From the NCBI GenBank assembly GCA_002384815.1, contig DGBN01000029.1, forward strand, positions 62,001 to 126,000: a stretch of DNA of 64,000 nucleotides, in the 5' to 3' direction. The notes below the pieces were generated by a model. That model was not told where the DNA came from, searched no databases, and saw nothing but the letters and a program-made list of their open reading frames with translations. Positions 18,485 through 26,908 of the stretch are shown here, piece by piece (within the stretch, counting starts at the first letter, position 1; each line of letters opens with the position of its first letter). A program made the translations under genes and the position numbers. Source of the stretch: Oxalobacteraceae bacterium UBA4003 (GTDB lineage Bacteria > Pseudomonadota > Gammaproteobacteria > Burkholderiales > Burkholderiaceae_D).

Positions 18485-19675
18485 ATGGATCTTGCCGGTA
18501 AAAAAATCGTACTCGGATTGACAGGCGGCGTTGCCTGCTACAAGGCCGCCGAACTGACACGCGCACTGAGCAAGGCCGGCGCACTCGTTCAAGTCGTCAT
18601 GACGAATGCTGCAACGCACTTCATCACACCGGTCACCATGCAAGCCTTGTCCGGCAACCCAGTCGTTAGCGACCAGTGGGATGCGCGCGTTCCCAATAAC
18701 ATGCCGCACATCGACCTGACGCGCACTGCCGATGCCATCGTGATCGCTCCCTGCTCGGCCGACTTCATTTTCAAGCTTGCGCATGGCGCTTGCGACGATC
18801 TGCTCTCCACGCTGTGCGTGGCACGGCCCGATACCTTGCCGCTGATGATCGCTCCGGCCATGAATGTAGAGATGTGGCAAAACCCGGCTACCAGACGCAA
18901 TGTGGCGCAACTGAAAGCCGACCGCATCGCCGTATTCGGTCCGGATGCCGGCGAACAGGCTTGCGGAGAAACCGGCATGGGCCGCATGCTGGAACCCGAA
19001 CAACTGCTGGAGGAAATCATCGCCAGCTTCCAGCCGAATCTGCTGGTCGGCAAAAGCGTGATGGTGACCGCCGGCCCGACCTTCGAGCCTATCGACCCGG
19101 TACGCGGCATTACCAATCTTTCATCCGGCAAAATGGGTTATGCGATTGCGCGCGCCGCACGCGAAGCCGGTGCCGACGTCACACTGGTTTCCGGCCCGAC
19201 TGCATTGGCGGCACCCTACGGTGTACATCGTATCAACGTGCAAACTGCCGAACAGATGCACGATGTCGTGATGTCGCGCGTCAGTTCGCAGCATGTATTC
19301 ATTGCAGTCGCCGCAGTCGCCGACTGGCGCGTCAAGAATCAGAGCGCGCAGAAATTGAAAAAAGATGCAGCCGGCAATGCGCCGACACTGGAATTTGAGC
19401 AAAACACTGACATTCTGGCCGCCGTCGCCGCACTGGAGAAACGTCCGTATTGCGTGGGTTTTGCTGCAGAATCGGAAAATCTTCAGGAATACGGCGAAGC
19501 AAAACGCAAGAAAAAGAACATTCCGCTGCTGGTCGGCAATATCGGCCATCAAACTTTTGGGCAGGACCAGAACGAACTGGTGCTGTTCGACGACCAGGGC
19601 CATACGCTGTTCCCGTTGGCCGACAAGCAAAAACTGGCGCGCCAGCTGATAGGCGAAATCGCCCGCCGCCTGTGA
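18485..19675 (+). CDS. coaBC: phosphopantothenoylcysteine decarboxylase/phosphopantothenate-cysteine ligase
   Basis: A 396-residue bifunctional coenzyme A biosynthesis enzyme. The CoaC flavoprotein half has GLTGGVACYKAAEL, the catalytic H75 in NMPHIDL, PAMNVEMW and the active-site Cys in EQACGETGMGRM (C160). The CoaB half begins near residue 180 with VMVTAGPTFEPIDPVRGITN and LSSGKMGYAIARAA. AGGAG lies 6 bases before the ATG. It lies 38 bp after lspA and 61 bp before dut; coaBC-dut adjacency is widespread. Confidence 0.97.
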   Translation: MDLAGKKIVLGLTGGVACYKAAELTRALSKAGALVQVVMTNAATHFITPVTMQALSGNPVVSDQWDARVPNNMPHIDLTRTADAIVIAPCSADFIFKLAHGACDDLLSTLCVARPDTLPLMIAPAMNVEMWQNPATRRNVAQLKADRIAVFGPDAGEQACGETGMGRMLEPEQLLEEIIASFQPNLLVGKSVMVTAGPTFEPIDPVRGITNLSSGKMGYAIARAAREAGADVTLVSGPTALAAPYGVHRINVQTAEQMHDVVMSRVSSQHVFIAVAAVADWRVKNQSAQKLKKDAAGNAPTLEFEQNTDILAAVAALEKRPYCVGFAAESENLQEYGEAKRKKKNIPLLVGNIGHQTFGQDQNELVLFDDQGHTLFPLADKQKLARQLIGEIARRL

Positions 19676-19736
19676 TCGCGGCAGCATACTTGTCGATGTC
19701 AGCATTTGCCATCCATTTCATTTCACCATCGTTCAC

Positions 19737-20186
19737 ATGAAAACTATAGACGTAAAAATTCTCGACCCCCGCATGCAGGAACAAATGCCGGCTTACGCTA
19801 CTTCCGGCAGTGCCGGTCTCGATCTGCGTGCCTGCATCGATGCGCCACTCACAATCAAACCGGGCGAAACACACTTGATCCCGACCGGGCTGGCAATACA
19901 CATCGGCGACCCGGCGTATGCTGCTGTCATCCTGCCGCGTAGCGGCATGGGCCACAAGCATGGCATCGTGCTGGGGAACTTGGTGGGTCTGATCGACTCC
20001 GATTATCAGGGTCAGTTGATGATCTCTACATGGAACCGGGGGCAAGCCGAGTTTGTCCTTGATCCGATGGAACGTCTGGCACAACTGGTCATTGTTCCGG
20101 TGCTGCAGGTCGGTTTCAATATCGTGGATGAATTCGACAGCAGCGAGCGCGGTGCCGGCGGCTTCGGCAGTACCGGCAAACACTAA
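19737..20186 (+). CDS. dut: dUTP diphosphatase
   Basis: A 149-residue trimeric dUTPase that hydrolyses dUTP to dUMP and pyrophosphate, keeping uracil out of DNA and supplying dTMP synthesis. Conserved motifs in order: motif I YATSGSAGLDLRA, motif II PRSGMGHKHGIVLGN, motif III GLIDSDYQGQL with the catalytic Asp, motif IV RLAQLVIVPV, and motif V RGAGGFGSTG at the C-terminus. Length is standard. Confidence 0.97.
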   Translation: MKTIDVKILDPRMQEQMPAYATSGSAGLDLRACIDAPLTIKPGETHLIPTGLAIHIGDPAYAAVILPRSGMGHKHGIVLGNLVGLIDSDYQGQLMISTWNRGQAEFVLDPMERLAQLVIVPVLQVGFNIVDEFDSSERGAGGFGSTGKH

Positions 20187-20205
20187 ATTCTCAGGAGAAT
20201 GATTG

Positions 20206-21273
20206 ATGTCAGGCCTGCTACAAGTTTTACGCTTCCCGCTCCAGCGCACCCCTACTTTCAAGACAGTGCTGTTTCCTGTCGCCTTATTGCTGGCCGGGTG
20301 CAGCACAGTGTCGCTCGACACCCCCTCGCGCGTCGGCCCCAGCGAATCATCGCAATTGCAAACCTTGCGCACGATCACCAGCCAGCAGGATCGGCTGTAC
20401 CGTGTTGCCGCACCGCTGCTGGTCAGCAATGCTCCTTTGTGCAAAGGCAATGCCCGCAACCTGATCGGCTTCAGCGCCAAGAACAAGTATTCGTTTTCTG
20501 AAGATTATGTCGACGCTGCGCAATCGATGGGTTTCGACGAACGCCTGCAAGTCATGGGTGTCCTGAATAACAGCGGCGCTGCACGTGCCGGCATCAAGCG
20601 CGGTGATATCCTGATGACGGTAGAAGGCACTGCGATTCCGCAAGGTCCGAACGCCGAGCGTCAGGCGGCGGCCATACTCGGCCCGCTGGTCAGCAAGCGC
20701 TCTTCCGTCAAGCTGGGCCTGATTCACGGCGGCACCAATACAAGCGCCACCGTACAGTTGACGCTGGCTTGCGGCTTCGGCATCGAGCTCGGCAATATCG
20801 ACAACGTGAACGCCTACGCAGACGGACGGCGCGTGCTGCTCACGCGCGGCATGCTGAACTTTGTCAGGAACGATACCGAACTGGCCTATGTACTGGCGAA
20901 AGAACTCGCACATAACGCTCTCGGCCATCCAACCCAGCAAAATATGAATGCCACCGCTGGCGGCATCATCGATAATCTGATCCGTATCACACCCGATACA
21001 AGTACGCTGGGCGGCTCCGGCGGCATGCGTGCAACCCCGCAGGAACTCGATGCAGCGGCCGATACGCTGGCACTCTATATGCTGGTGCGCGCCGGTTACA
21101 ACATCGATGGCGTCGCTACTTTCTGGCAACGACTGGCCACGCAATATCCGGCAACCGTATTGAACGCTTACACTGCGATCCATCCGGCGACCTCTTACCG
21201 TCTTGCCGCCATCGAAAAAACCCGAGCGGACATCAAGGGAAAACAGGCAGCGAAAAGATCTCTGCTGCCTTAA
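20206..21273 (+). CDS. M48-like lipoprotein with PDZ-like segment and degraded zinc site
   Basis: A 355-residue predicted lipoprotein. The lipobox LLLAGC puts the acylated Cys at residue 32. A PDZ-like region follows (about 112-185: GVLNNSGAARAGIKRGDILM). The C-terminal part resembles M48 peptidases: TELAYVLAKELAHNALGHP is the HExxH region, but the first zinc-binding His is Lys (K232), and the downstream ExxxD ligand is D282-A-A-A-D286. So two of three zinc ligands are changed and protease activity is doubtful. AGGAG supports the ATG at 20206 over the TTG at 20203. It follows dut by 19 bases, and a strong hairpin terminator lies beyond it. A role as an envelope chaperone or pseudo-protease is inference. 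Confidence 0.8.
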   Translation: MSGLLQVLRFPLQRTPTFKTVLFPVALLLAGCSTVSLDTPSRVGPSESSQLQTLRTITSQQDRLYRVAAPLLVSNAPLCKGNARNLIGFSAKNKYSFSEDYVDAAQSMGFDERLQVMGVLNNSGAARAGIKRGDILMTVEGTAIPQGPNAERQAAAILGPLVSKRSSVKLGLIHGGTNTSATVQLTLACGFGIELGNIDNVNAYADGRRVLLTRGMLNFVRNDTELAYVLAKELAHNALGHPTQQNMNATAGGIIDNLIRITPDTSTLGGSGGMRATPQELDAAADTLALYMLVRAGYNIDGVATFWQRLATQYPATVLNAYTAIHPATSYRLAAIEKTRADIKGKQAAKRSLLP

Positions 21274-21322
21274 CTAGCCTGCTGCATCAGTTGCCCGGCT
21301 TTTACTTCCGGACAGGCACAAA

Positions 21323-21357
21323 AAAATGCCGTTCAGTTTCAGACTGAACGGCATTTT
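21323..21357. terminator. bidirectional terminator between convergent genes
   Basis: A perfect 15-bp stem, AAAATGCCGTTCAGT and its complement, with loop TTCAG. A-rich and T-rich flanks on the two sides let it act in both directions. It lies between the convergent ends of the M48-like gene and sodC. Confidence 0.93.
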
Positions 21358-21375
21358 CACTTCCAGATCAAGATA

Positions 21376-21906
21376 TTAGTTCCGCGCAATCACTCCGCAA
21401 GCTACGCGCTTGCCGGCATTGCCGGTAGGCTGGGTTTTATAATCATCCGGATCGGCATGCACAATCACGCCTTTGCCGATGATGCTGTTGGCAACGTCCC
21501 TATCCAGCGTAATCTCGCCGTTAGCGACGACCAAAGTCAGCGAGGCTCTGCCGTTGGCATCGGCAGTCAGATTACCGAAATCGCCACCATGATGGTCGAC
21601 ACTCGTCGGTGCGCCATGCTGCTTCGCTCCAGGATTGAAATGGCCGCCTGCGCTCGTGGCATCCGGCGCACTGCAATCGCCTTTCTCATGGATATGAAAT
21701 CCGTGTACGCCTGGCGTCAAGCCCTCTATGCTGGCGCGTACGGTCACGCGATTACCGTTTTGCTGAAAGTGCACGACACCACTGCTCGTGTTTCCCGCCG
21801 TCGGTTTCAGTTTCGCTTCAGCGCTCGGACCTGATCCAGAATAGCCGGCACAACCGGCAACAAGGGCGATAGCGCTCAATAATGCAGATGCTGTAACGGT
21901 TTTCAT
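21376..21906 (-). CDS. sodC: Cu-Zn superoxide dismutase, lipoprotein-type
   Basis: A 176-residue periplasmic SOD converting superoxide to peroxide and oxygen. A lipobox-like signal ends LVAGC with Cys19, so it may be membrane-anchored. Metal ligands are visible in GVHGFHIHEKGDCS, SAGGHFNPGAKQHG and HHGGDFGNL, and the Cys of the GKRVACGVI tail pairs with CS in the first motif. The ATG at 21906 has GAGGT 8 bases upstream; the longer frame back to 21972 is not needed. An unusual inverted repeat (21997-22034) lies about 90 bp upstream. Confidence 0.95.
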   Translation of the reverse strand: MKTVTASALLSAIALVAGCAGYSGSGPSAEAKLKPTAGNTSSGVVHFQQNGNRVTVRASIEGLTPGVHGFHIHEKGDCSAPDATSAGGHFNPGAKQHGAPTSVDHHGGDFGNLTADANGRASLTLVVANGEITLDRDVANSIIGKGVIVHADPDDYKTQPTGNAGKRVACGVIARN

Positions 21907-21996
21907 GTTGGCAACCTCATGTTTAAGTGAATAGCTGGTTATGAATGCAACACCAAAAGCTGTTGCCATCAAACAATGACATGCACTCAGTTCACA

Positions 21997-22034
21997 TCGG
22001 CAATTCTTGCGCCCGGGAAGGCAAGAATTGCCGA
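21997..22034. repeat. inverted repeat upstream of sodC
   Basis: A perfect 14-bp inverted repeat: TCGGCAATTCTTGC at 21997-22010 and its complement at 22021-22034, with a 10-base loop GCCCGGGAAG. There is no immediate U-tract on either side, so it is not a typical terminator. Its position before sodC would also suit an operator or a leader-RNA structure. Confidence 0.6.
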
Positions 22035-22132
22035 ACTCCAGCTATTTTTTGCTCAAGAGTTGTGTTGCACCAAGACATGGTGCTATTCAGACATTATTTT
22101 CATGTCCAAGTTCTCTCCGAACATCTGCCGCA

Positions 22133-22169
22133 AAACAAAAATGCCGCGCAGCAAAATACTGAGCGGCAT
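22133..22169 (-). terminator. rho-independent terminator after cysB
   Basis: On the minus strand, ATGCCGC-CTCAG pairs with CTG-GCGGCAT around a short loop and is followed directly by TTTTGTTTT. It lies 23 bases after the cysB stop. Confidence 0.85.
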
Positions 22170-22191
22170 GGAAATATCGATCGCTGTTAAA

Positions 22192-23118
22192 TCAGATGGA
22201 CAGCTTCAGTGCCTTGTCGATATCGGCGCGCGTCAATTTCGGTGCAAACTGTTGAATGAAGCTGTAGGTGTATTGCCGCAGATAGGCGCCGCGACGCACA
22301 GCCAGACGCGTCACATTCTGCGCAAACAGATGCGATCCGTCGATGACCGTCAAGCCGTTGCTGCCATTATTCTGCACCGCCATCGAGGCAACGATTCCTA
22401 CGCCCAAACCCAGCGAAACATATTGCTGAATCACGTCCGAATCCATCGCAGTCAACACGATGTCCGGTGCGATATCGGCGCTTTTAAACGCATCATCGAT
22501 ATGTCCGCGGCCGGTGAAACCGAGATCGTAGGTAATCAATGGATATTTTGCCAGCGCTTCCAGCGTGACGGGTGTATGCGACAACAAGGCATGGCCTTGC
22601 GGCACCACAATGGCATGGTGCCAGCGATAACAGGGGAAGGAAACCAGATCTTCAAACTGACTCAAACCCTCGGTTGCAATCCCGATATCCGCCTTGCCCG
22701 ACAACACCCATTCGGCAATATGTTCCGGTGAACTCTGCTGCAAGGCGATGCGTACTTTCGGAAACTCGGCACGAAATGCCTGCACGACTTCCGGCAACAT
22801 GTAACGCGCCTGCGTATGCGTGGTAGCCACCGCCAGCGTGCCGATTTCCTGTCCTGCATATTCCTGACTGGCGCGTTGCAGGTTTTCCGCTTCCAGCAAT
22901 AGTCGATCAATGATTTGCAAAATGCCGCGACCGGGATCGGTCAGACCGGTCAGACGCTTGCCGTTACGCTCGAAAATATCGACGCCCAGCTCTTCCTCCA
23001 GCTCGCGTATTTGACGGCTCACCCCTGGCTGCGATGTAAACAGCACGTTCGCCACCTCGGTCAGGTTATAGCCGCAACGTGCAGTCTCGCGTATCGATCG
23101 TAATTGCTGAAAATTCAT
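22192..23118 (-). CDS. cysB: LysR-family regulator of sulfur assimilation, CysB-type
   Basis: A 308-residue LysR-type activator. The N-terminal winged helix-turn-helix reads MNFQQLRSIRETARCGYNLT and LFTSQPGVSRQIRELEEELG, where the N-terminal RETARCGYNLTEVA is highly typical of CysB/Cbl. The effector domain includes TTHTQARYMLPEVVQAF, whose TTHTQARY stretch binds sulfate, thiosulfate or O-acetylserine-type ligands in CysB, and PLITYDLGFTGRGHID. It ends 16 residues shorter than E. coli CysB. It sits beside cysTWA on the same strand and presumably activates these and possibly the ssu genes. Cbl rather than CysB is possible. Confidence 0.92.
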   Translation of the reverse strand: MNFQQLRSIRETARCGYNLTEVANVLFTSQPGVSRQIRELEEELGVDIFERNGKRLTGLTDPGRGILQIIDRLLLEAENLQRASQEYAGQEIGTLAVATTHTQARYMLPEVVQAFRAEFPKVRIALQQSSPEHIAEWVLSGKADIGIATEGLSQFEDLVSFPCYRWHHAIVVPQGHALLSHTPVTLEALAKYPLITYDLGFTGRGHIDDAFKSADIAPDIVLTAMDSDVIQQYVSLGLGVGIVASMAVQNNGSNGLTVIDGSHLFAQNVTRLAVRRGAYLRQYTYSFIQQFAPKLTRADIDKALKLSI

Positions 23119-23200
23119 ATCGCAAAACCTTTACCTAAATCGCACTGCCATCACAACATGCTGATCGCGCACTCCTGCAGCAGCGGCGCGGCAGCACGTA

Positions 23201-24268
23201 TCAGATCGAATCATCGACAAATACCTGCAGACGCTTGGGGCGCACCACCAGCATCTCGCCTTCCTTCAACTTCAACAGGCCAAAGCGTTCATTTGAAATC
23301 ACTGCCTCGATCAACTCGCCGTTGTCGTCACGCTCCAGTTCCAATTGCGCCAGCGGACCGATTGCATGCGCGCGGCGCAACTGCACGACGATGCCTTCCG
23401 CGTCTGCCGAATAACGATCAACTTCCAGATCGTGCGGACGCACATAGGCGATGCCTTTGCTGTCCTGTGTCTCTGCATGATCGGGCGCATCGAAAGCAAT
23501 GCCCGACGATTGCAGCACGCCTTCATGCACACGGCCGTGGAACAAATTGACGTTGCCCAGGAAACCGAAAACAAATGGCGAGGCCGGATTGTTGTAGACA
23601 TCTTTCGGTGCGCCGATTTGCTCGACATTGCCCTTGTTCATCAACACGATCTGGTCAGCCACTTCCAGTGCCTCTTCCTGATCGTGCGTAACGAAAATGC
23701 TGGTGACATGCAACTCGTCATGCAGACGACGCAACCAGCGGCGCAATTCCTTGCGCACTTTTGCATCCAGTGCACCGAACGGTTCATCCAGCAACAATAC
23801 GCGCGGCTCGACTGCCAATGCACGCGCCAGTGCAATCCGTTGACGCTGCCCTCCGGACAACTGCGGCGGATAACGATCGGCCAGCCAGTCCAGTTGCACC
23901 AGCTCCAGCAACTTGGTGACCTTTTCCTTGATCACCTGTTCGGATGGACGCGTCGCTGCCGGGCGCACACGCAAACCAAAGGCGATGTTTTCAAACACCG
24001 TCATATGCTTGAACAAGGCGTAATGCTGGAACACAAAACCAACCTGGCGTTCGCGCACATGGCGTGCAGAAGCATCTTCACCGTCGAGCAACACCTGGCC
24101 GTGATCAGGCTGCTCCAGACCGGCGATGATGCGCAACAAGGTAGTCTTGCCGCAACCTGAAGGTCCCAACAACGCAGTCAATTCGCCCGCTGGGAAATCC
24201 AGCGACACATTGTTCAATGCAGTGAAATTGCCAAACTGCTTGTGGATGTTTTTAACTTCGATACTCAT
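23201..24268 (-). CDS. cysA: sulfate/thiosulfate ABC transporter ATPase
   Basis: A 355-residue ATPase energising sulfate and thiosulfate uptake. Walker A is LLGPSGCGKTTLLRI, the ABC signature is LSGGQRQRIALARAL, Walker B is RVLLLDEPFGALD, and the H-loop follows in IFVTHDQEEAL. A C-terminal TOBE-like regulatory domain occupies about residues 240-355. The ATG at 24268 (MSIEVKNIHKQFG) is preferred because AGGAGTAGGG lies upstream; the longer frame would overlap cysW. It is the last gene of cysT-cysW-cysA. Confidence 0.96.
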   Translation of the reverse strand: MSIEVKNIHKQFGNFTALNNVSLDFPAGELTALLGPSGCGKTTLLRIIAGLEQPDHGQVLLDGEDASARHVRERQVGFVFQHYALFKHMTVFENIAFGLRVRPAATRPSEQVIKEKVTKLLELVQLDWLADRYPPQLSGGQRQRIALARALAVEPRVLLLDEPFGALDAKVRKELRRWLRRLHDELHVTSIFVTHDQEEALEVADQIVLMNKGNVEQIGAPKDVYNNPASPFVFGFLGNVNLFHGRVHEGVLQSSGIAFDAPDHAETQDSKGIAYVRPHDLEVDRYSADAEGIVVQLRRAHAIGPLAQLELERDDNGELIEAVISNERFGLLKLKEGEMLVVRPKRLQVFVDDSI

Positions 24269-24273
24269 GATCC

Positions 24274-25173
24274 CTACTCCTGAAACTGTTCGTGTGTGTC
24301 CCGCAAACGCCATTCAATGAATGATTTGAGCGCAAGTGTAACCAGTGCCAGCAATGCCAGCAACGAGGCAACTGCAAATGCTGCGGAAAACTGGTATTCG
24401 TTATACAGAATCTCAACCTGTAACGGAATGGTATTCGTTTGTCCGCGTATGTGCCCGGAAACTACCGAAACTGCGCCAAATTCGCCCATCGCCCGCGCAT
24501 TGCACAGGATGACGCCGTACAGCAAACCCCACTTGATATTCGGCAGTGTCACATGCCAGAAGGTTTTCCAGCCCGAGGCACCTAGCACCAGCGCCGCCTC
24601 TTCCTCTTCGCTGCCCTGCGATTGCATCAGCGGTATCAATTCACGCGCCACGAATGGAAAGGTGACAAATATGGTGGCCAGCACAATCCCCGGCACCGCA
24701 AACAGGATCTTGATGTTGTGTTCCTGCAGCCAGCCGCCGAACCAGCCTTGCGCACCGAACAGCAGCACGTAAATCAAACCGGAAATCACCGGCGATACTG
24801 AAAAGGGCAAATCAATCAGCGTCAGCAGCACACTTTTCCCGCGAAAATCGAATTTGGCAATACACCACGAAGCGGCCACGCCGAATACCAGATTCAAGGG
24901 CACTGCAATCGCCGCGGTAATCAACGTCAGCTTGATCGCAGACAAGGCATCTTCTTCCAGGATAGCCGCGATGTAGGCGTCCCAGCCTTTTTTCAATGCT
25001 TCGGCAAACACCGCCATCAGCGGTACGAACAGAAACAGCGCAAGAAAAGCCAGCGCCGTAGCAATCAGCAGGCTGCGTACCCAGACCGGCTCCAGCGTTG
25101 CAGCTGGCACATGCGGCGCGCGCGGCACACTGGCGGCAAACGCGTTATTGAATGGCGGTGCAATGGCGGTCAT
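24274..25173 (-). CDS. cysW: sulfate ABC transporter permease CysW
   Basis: A 299-residue inner-membrane permease with about six helices. The cytoplasmic EAA loop (EEEAALVLGASGWKTFWHVTLPNI) couples it to CysA, and MGEFGAVSVVSGHIRGQTNTIPLQ is characteristic of CysW. The final five bases before cysA and the 1-base gap from cysT show tight operon packing. The first 30 residues are an unusual Ala/Pro-rich tail before the first helix. Confidence 0.95.
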   Translation of the reverse strand: MTAIAPPFNNAFAASVPRAPHVPAATLEPVWVRSLLIATALAFLALFLFVPLMAVFAEALKKGWDAYIAAILEEDALSAIKLTLITAAIAVPLNLVFGVAASWCIAKFDFRGKSVLLTLIDLPFSVSPVISGLIYVLLFGAQGWFGGWLQEHNIKILFAVPGIVLATIFVTFPFVARELIPLMQSQGSEEEEAALVLGASGWKTFWHVTLPNIKWGLLYGVILCNARAMGEFGAVSVVSGHIRGQTNTIPLQVEILYNEYQFSAAFAVASLLALLALVTLALKSFIEWRLRDTHEQFQE

Positions 25174-25174
25174 A

Positions 25175-26035
25175 TCAGACTTTCTCCGCCTGTCCGCGTT
25201 TGCGCGTCCAGGCCTGCAATAAATTAATCGTCAGCAGCATCAGAAACGAAGCCAGCAGCATCACCACGGCAATCGCGGTGGCTCCGGCATAATCGTATTG
25301 CTCCAGCTTGGTCACAATGAACAGCGGCGTGATCTCCGACACCATGGGCATATTGCCGGCAATGAAAATGACGGAACCGTATTCTCCGGTTGCACGCGCA
25401 AAGGCCAGCGCAAAACCTGTCAGCAATGCCGGCAGCACCGTGGGGAAAATAACCTTGGCAAACGTTTGCCAATGGTTGGCTCCCAGACTGGCTGCCGCTT
25501 CTTCCAGCTCGCGCTCGGCGTCCTCCAGCACTGGCTGTATGGTGCGCACAACGAAAGGCAAGCCTATGAACGTCAAGGCGACAATCACACCCAGCGGCGT
25601 AAAAGCAACCTTGATGCCGATGATTTCCAGATAACGGCCTATCCAGCCATTAGGCGCATACAGAGCAGTCAGCGCAATACCTGCCACTGCAGTCGGCAGG
25701 GCAAAAGGCAAATCAACCAGCGCATCGATGAATTTTTTACCGGGGAAGGTATAACGCACCAACACCCATGCCACGATGCCGCCAAAAAAAGCATTAAAAG
25801 TCGCCGCCAGCAAGGAAGCGCCGAAGGTCAACTTGTATGACGCGATCACGCGATCGGAAGTAACCGCAGCAACAAACGCATCCCAGCTCATCGTGAAGGT
25901 TTTCAAAAAGACCGCCGACAAGGGAATCAAAACGATCAGGCTCAGATAAAAAATAGTGAAGCCAAGGGACAAATGGAAACCGGGAAGCACCCGGAATATC
26001 CTTTGCCTCCCGACAGCAGCGATGACAACGGACAT
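25175..26035 (-). CDS. cysT: sulfate ABC transporter permease CysT
   Basis: A 286-residue permease partner of CysW. It carries the EAA loop (ELEEAAASLGANHWQTFAKVIFPTVLP), GYGSVIFIAGN-like and ALPTAVAGIAL stretches, and six membrane helices. The ATG at 26035 (MSVVIAAVG) has AGAGGG 6 bases upstream, so the longer frame to 26086 is rejected. No binding-protein gene is attached here; a sulfate-binding protein gene occurs at 63.0-64.0 kb instead. The promoter must lie in 26036-26156. Confidence 0.95.
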   Translation of the reverse strand: MSVVIAAVGRQRIFRVLPGFHLSLGFTIFYLSLIVLIPLSAVFLKTFTMSWDAFVAAVTSDRVIASYKLTFGASLLAATFNAFFGGIVAWVLVRYTFPGKKFIDALVDLPFALPTAVAGIALTALYAPNGWIGRYLEIIGIKVAFTPLGVIVALTFIGLPFVVRTIQPVLEDAERELEEAAASLGANHWQTFAKVIFPTVLPALLTGFALAFARATGEYGSVIFIAGNMPMVSEITPLFIVTKLEQYDYAGATAIAVVMLLASFLMLLTINLLQAWTRKRGQAEKV

Positions 26036-26156
26036 AAGCCCTCTTATTACGAATATGACTAACAGGACGCAATAATCACACTTCACAGTTATAAGAAGAA
26101 CGAATCTTTTTGCATTTTGTTAGAAGAAAAACGTATATAGAGTTTCTCATCGTTGG

Positions 26157-26534
26157 GTGACGGACACAGAAGGCGAGATTATTGCCTCGAAAGGTAAGAT
26201 TTTTGCCCTACTAGTTGAGACAGGTAGGCAAACTTCATTCGCACATCTTCAGTTCAGTGGGCAGATGCAATATCTACTCGCTAAAACTGTCGAGCCAGCC
26301 TACGCTGATCGACGTTCTCCGACTTCTCTCGACAAATACGCTTTCAAGCTTTCAGCCTGGTTGAAGACCGAGGCGACGAAGTCACGCAAGCAACGACGGA
26401 CTTTGAAACAGATGCACATCGATCTTTGTGCGTTGGGATTTGAAGGCTCGTATGACCGGGTCGCAGCCTTCGCCAGACAGTGGAAGGTGGATCAATTAGA
26501 GAGGGTCAATTCTGCGAGCAAATCAACAACGTAA
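26157..26534 (+). pseudogene. IS21-family transposase (IstA) remnant
   Basis: A 125-codon frame whose second half (from about residue 47: TSLDKYAFKLSAWLKTEATK, SRKQRRTLKQMHIDLCALGF, EGSYDRVAAFARQWKVDQ) matches the conserved linker and DNA-binding region of IstA-type transposases. The N-terminal helix-turn-helix and the DDE catalytic core are absent, and the first 45 residues look random. No IstB or terminal repeats are seen. It sits between the cys and kdp operons and is best read as the relic of an old insertion. Confidence 0.7.
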
Positions 26535-26640
26535 CTGGTTCGAAATTTTGAATATACGCCCAAAACTTGAATATCTATTGGTCGAAAGATTTGAAATCGA
26601 GCGCGGCTGATTTCTTCATCACGCATAAATTTATATTTCG

Positions 26641-26668
26641 TTTACACCCAACACCCAAGTCTTTACAC
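26641..26668 (+). promoter_or_regulatory. candidate KdpE-binding repeats upstream of kdp
   Basis: Two exact TTTACAC copies start at 26641 and 26662, 21 bp or two helical turns apart. The second is followed by AATTTTTA. KdpE of enteric bacteria binds a T-rich TTTACA-containing sequence ahead of kdpFABC, so this is a plausible operator about 60-90 bp before the first small gene. The assignment rests on resemblance and position only. Confidence 0.4.
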
Positions 26669-26728
26669 AATTTTTAGACCCTTTCTCCTAAGCTGCTTCT
26701 CATCAAAACAGTGATGTGGGAGTGTGAA

Positions 26729-26821
26729 ATGGACATTGTATTTATAGCCGCAATCGCAGCGCTTTTGCTGGTTTGCCGGGCATTCGCTGAAGGCTGCACG
26801 CGCCTGGGAGCAGAACGATGA
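26729..26821 (+). CDS. 30-residue membrane peptide gene leading the kdp operon
   Basis: An ATG at 26729, preceded by GGGAG, opens a 30-codon frame. It encodes a hydrophobic helix (MDIVFIAAIAALLLVCRAFA) followed by a short polar, basic tail (EGCTRLGAER). Its TGA overlaps the kdpF ATG as ATGA, a classic translational-coupling arrangement. It therefore looks like a real leader gene rather than chance. I recall comparable unnamed short ORFs before kdpF in other proteobacteria, but know no function. It could be an accessory subunit or simply a coupling device. Confidence 0.6.
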   Translation: MDIVFIAAIAALLLVCRAFAEGCTRLGAER

Positions 26822-26907
26822 ACGTATTTTACGTAATCGGTTCGCTGGTGGCGCTCGGTTTGCTGATTTATCTCGTGATCGCATTGGTGAAAGCGGAGGA
26901 TTTGTAA
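26818..26907 (+). CDS. kdpF: potassium-transporting ATPase small subunit KdpF
   Basis: A 29-residue single-helix peptide: N-terminal MNVFYVIGSLVALGLLIYLV, then a tail ending VKAEDL, the usual KdpF pattern. KdpF stabilises the KdpABC complex in the inner membrane. GGGAG precedes the ATG. kdpA starts one base after its stop. Confidence 0.9.
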   Translation: MNVFYVIGSLVALGLLIYLVIALVKAEDL

Positions 26908-26908
26908 A

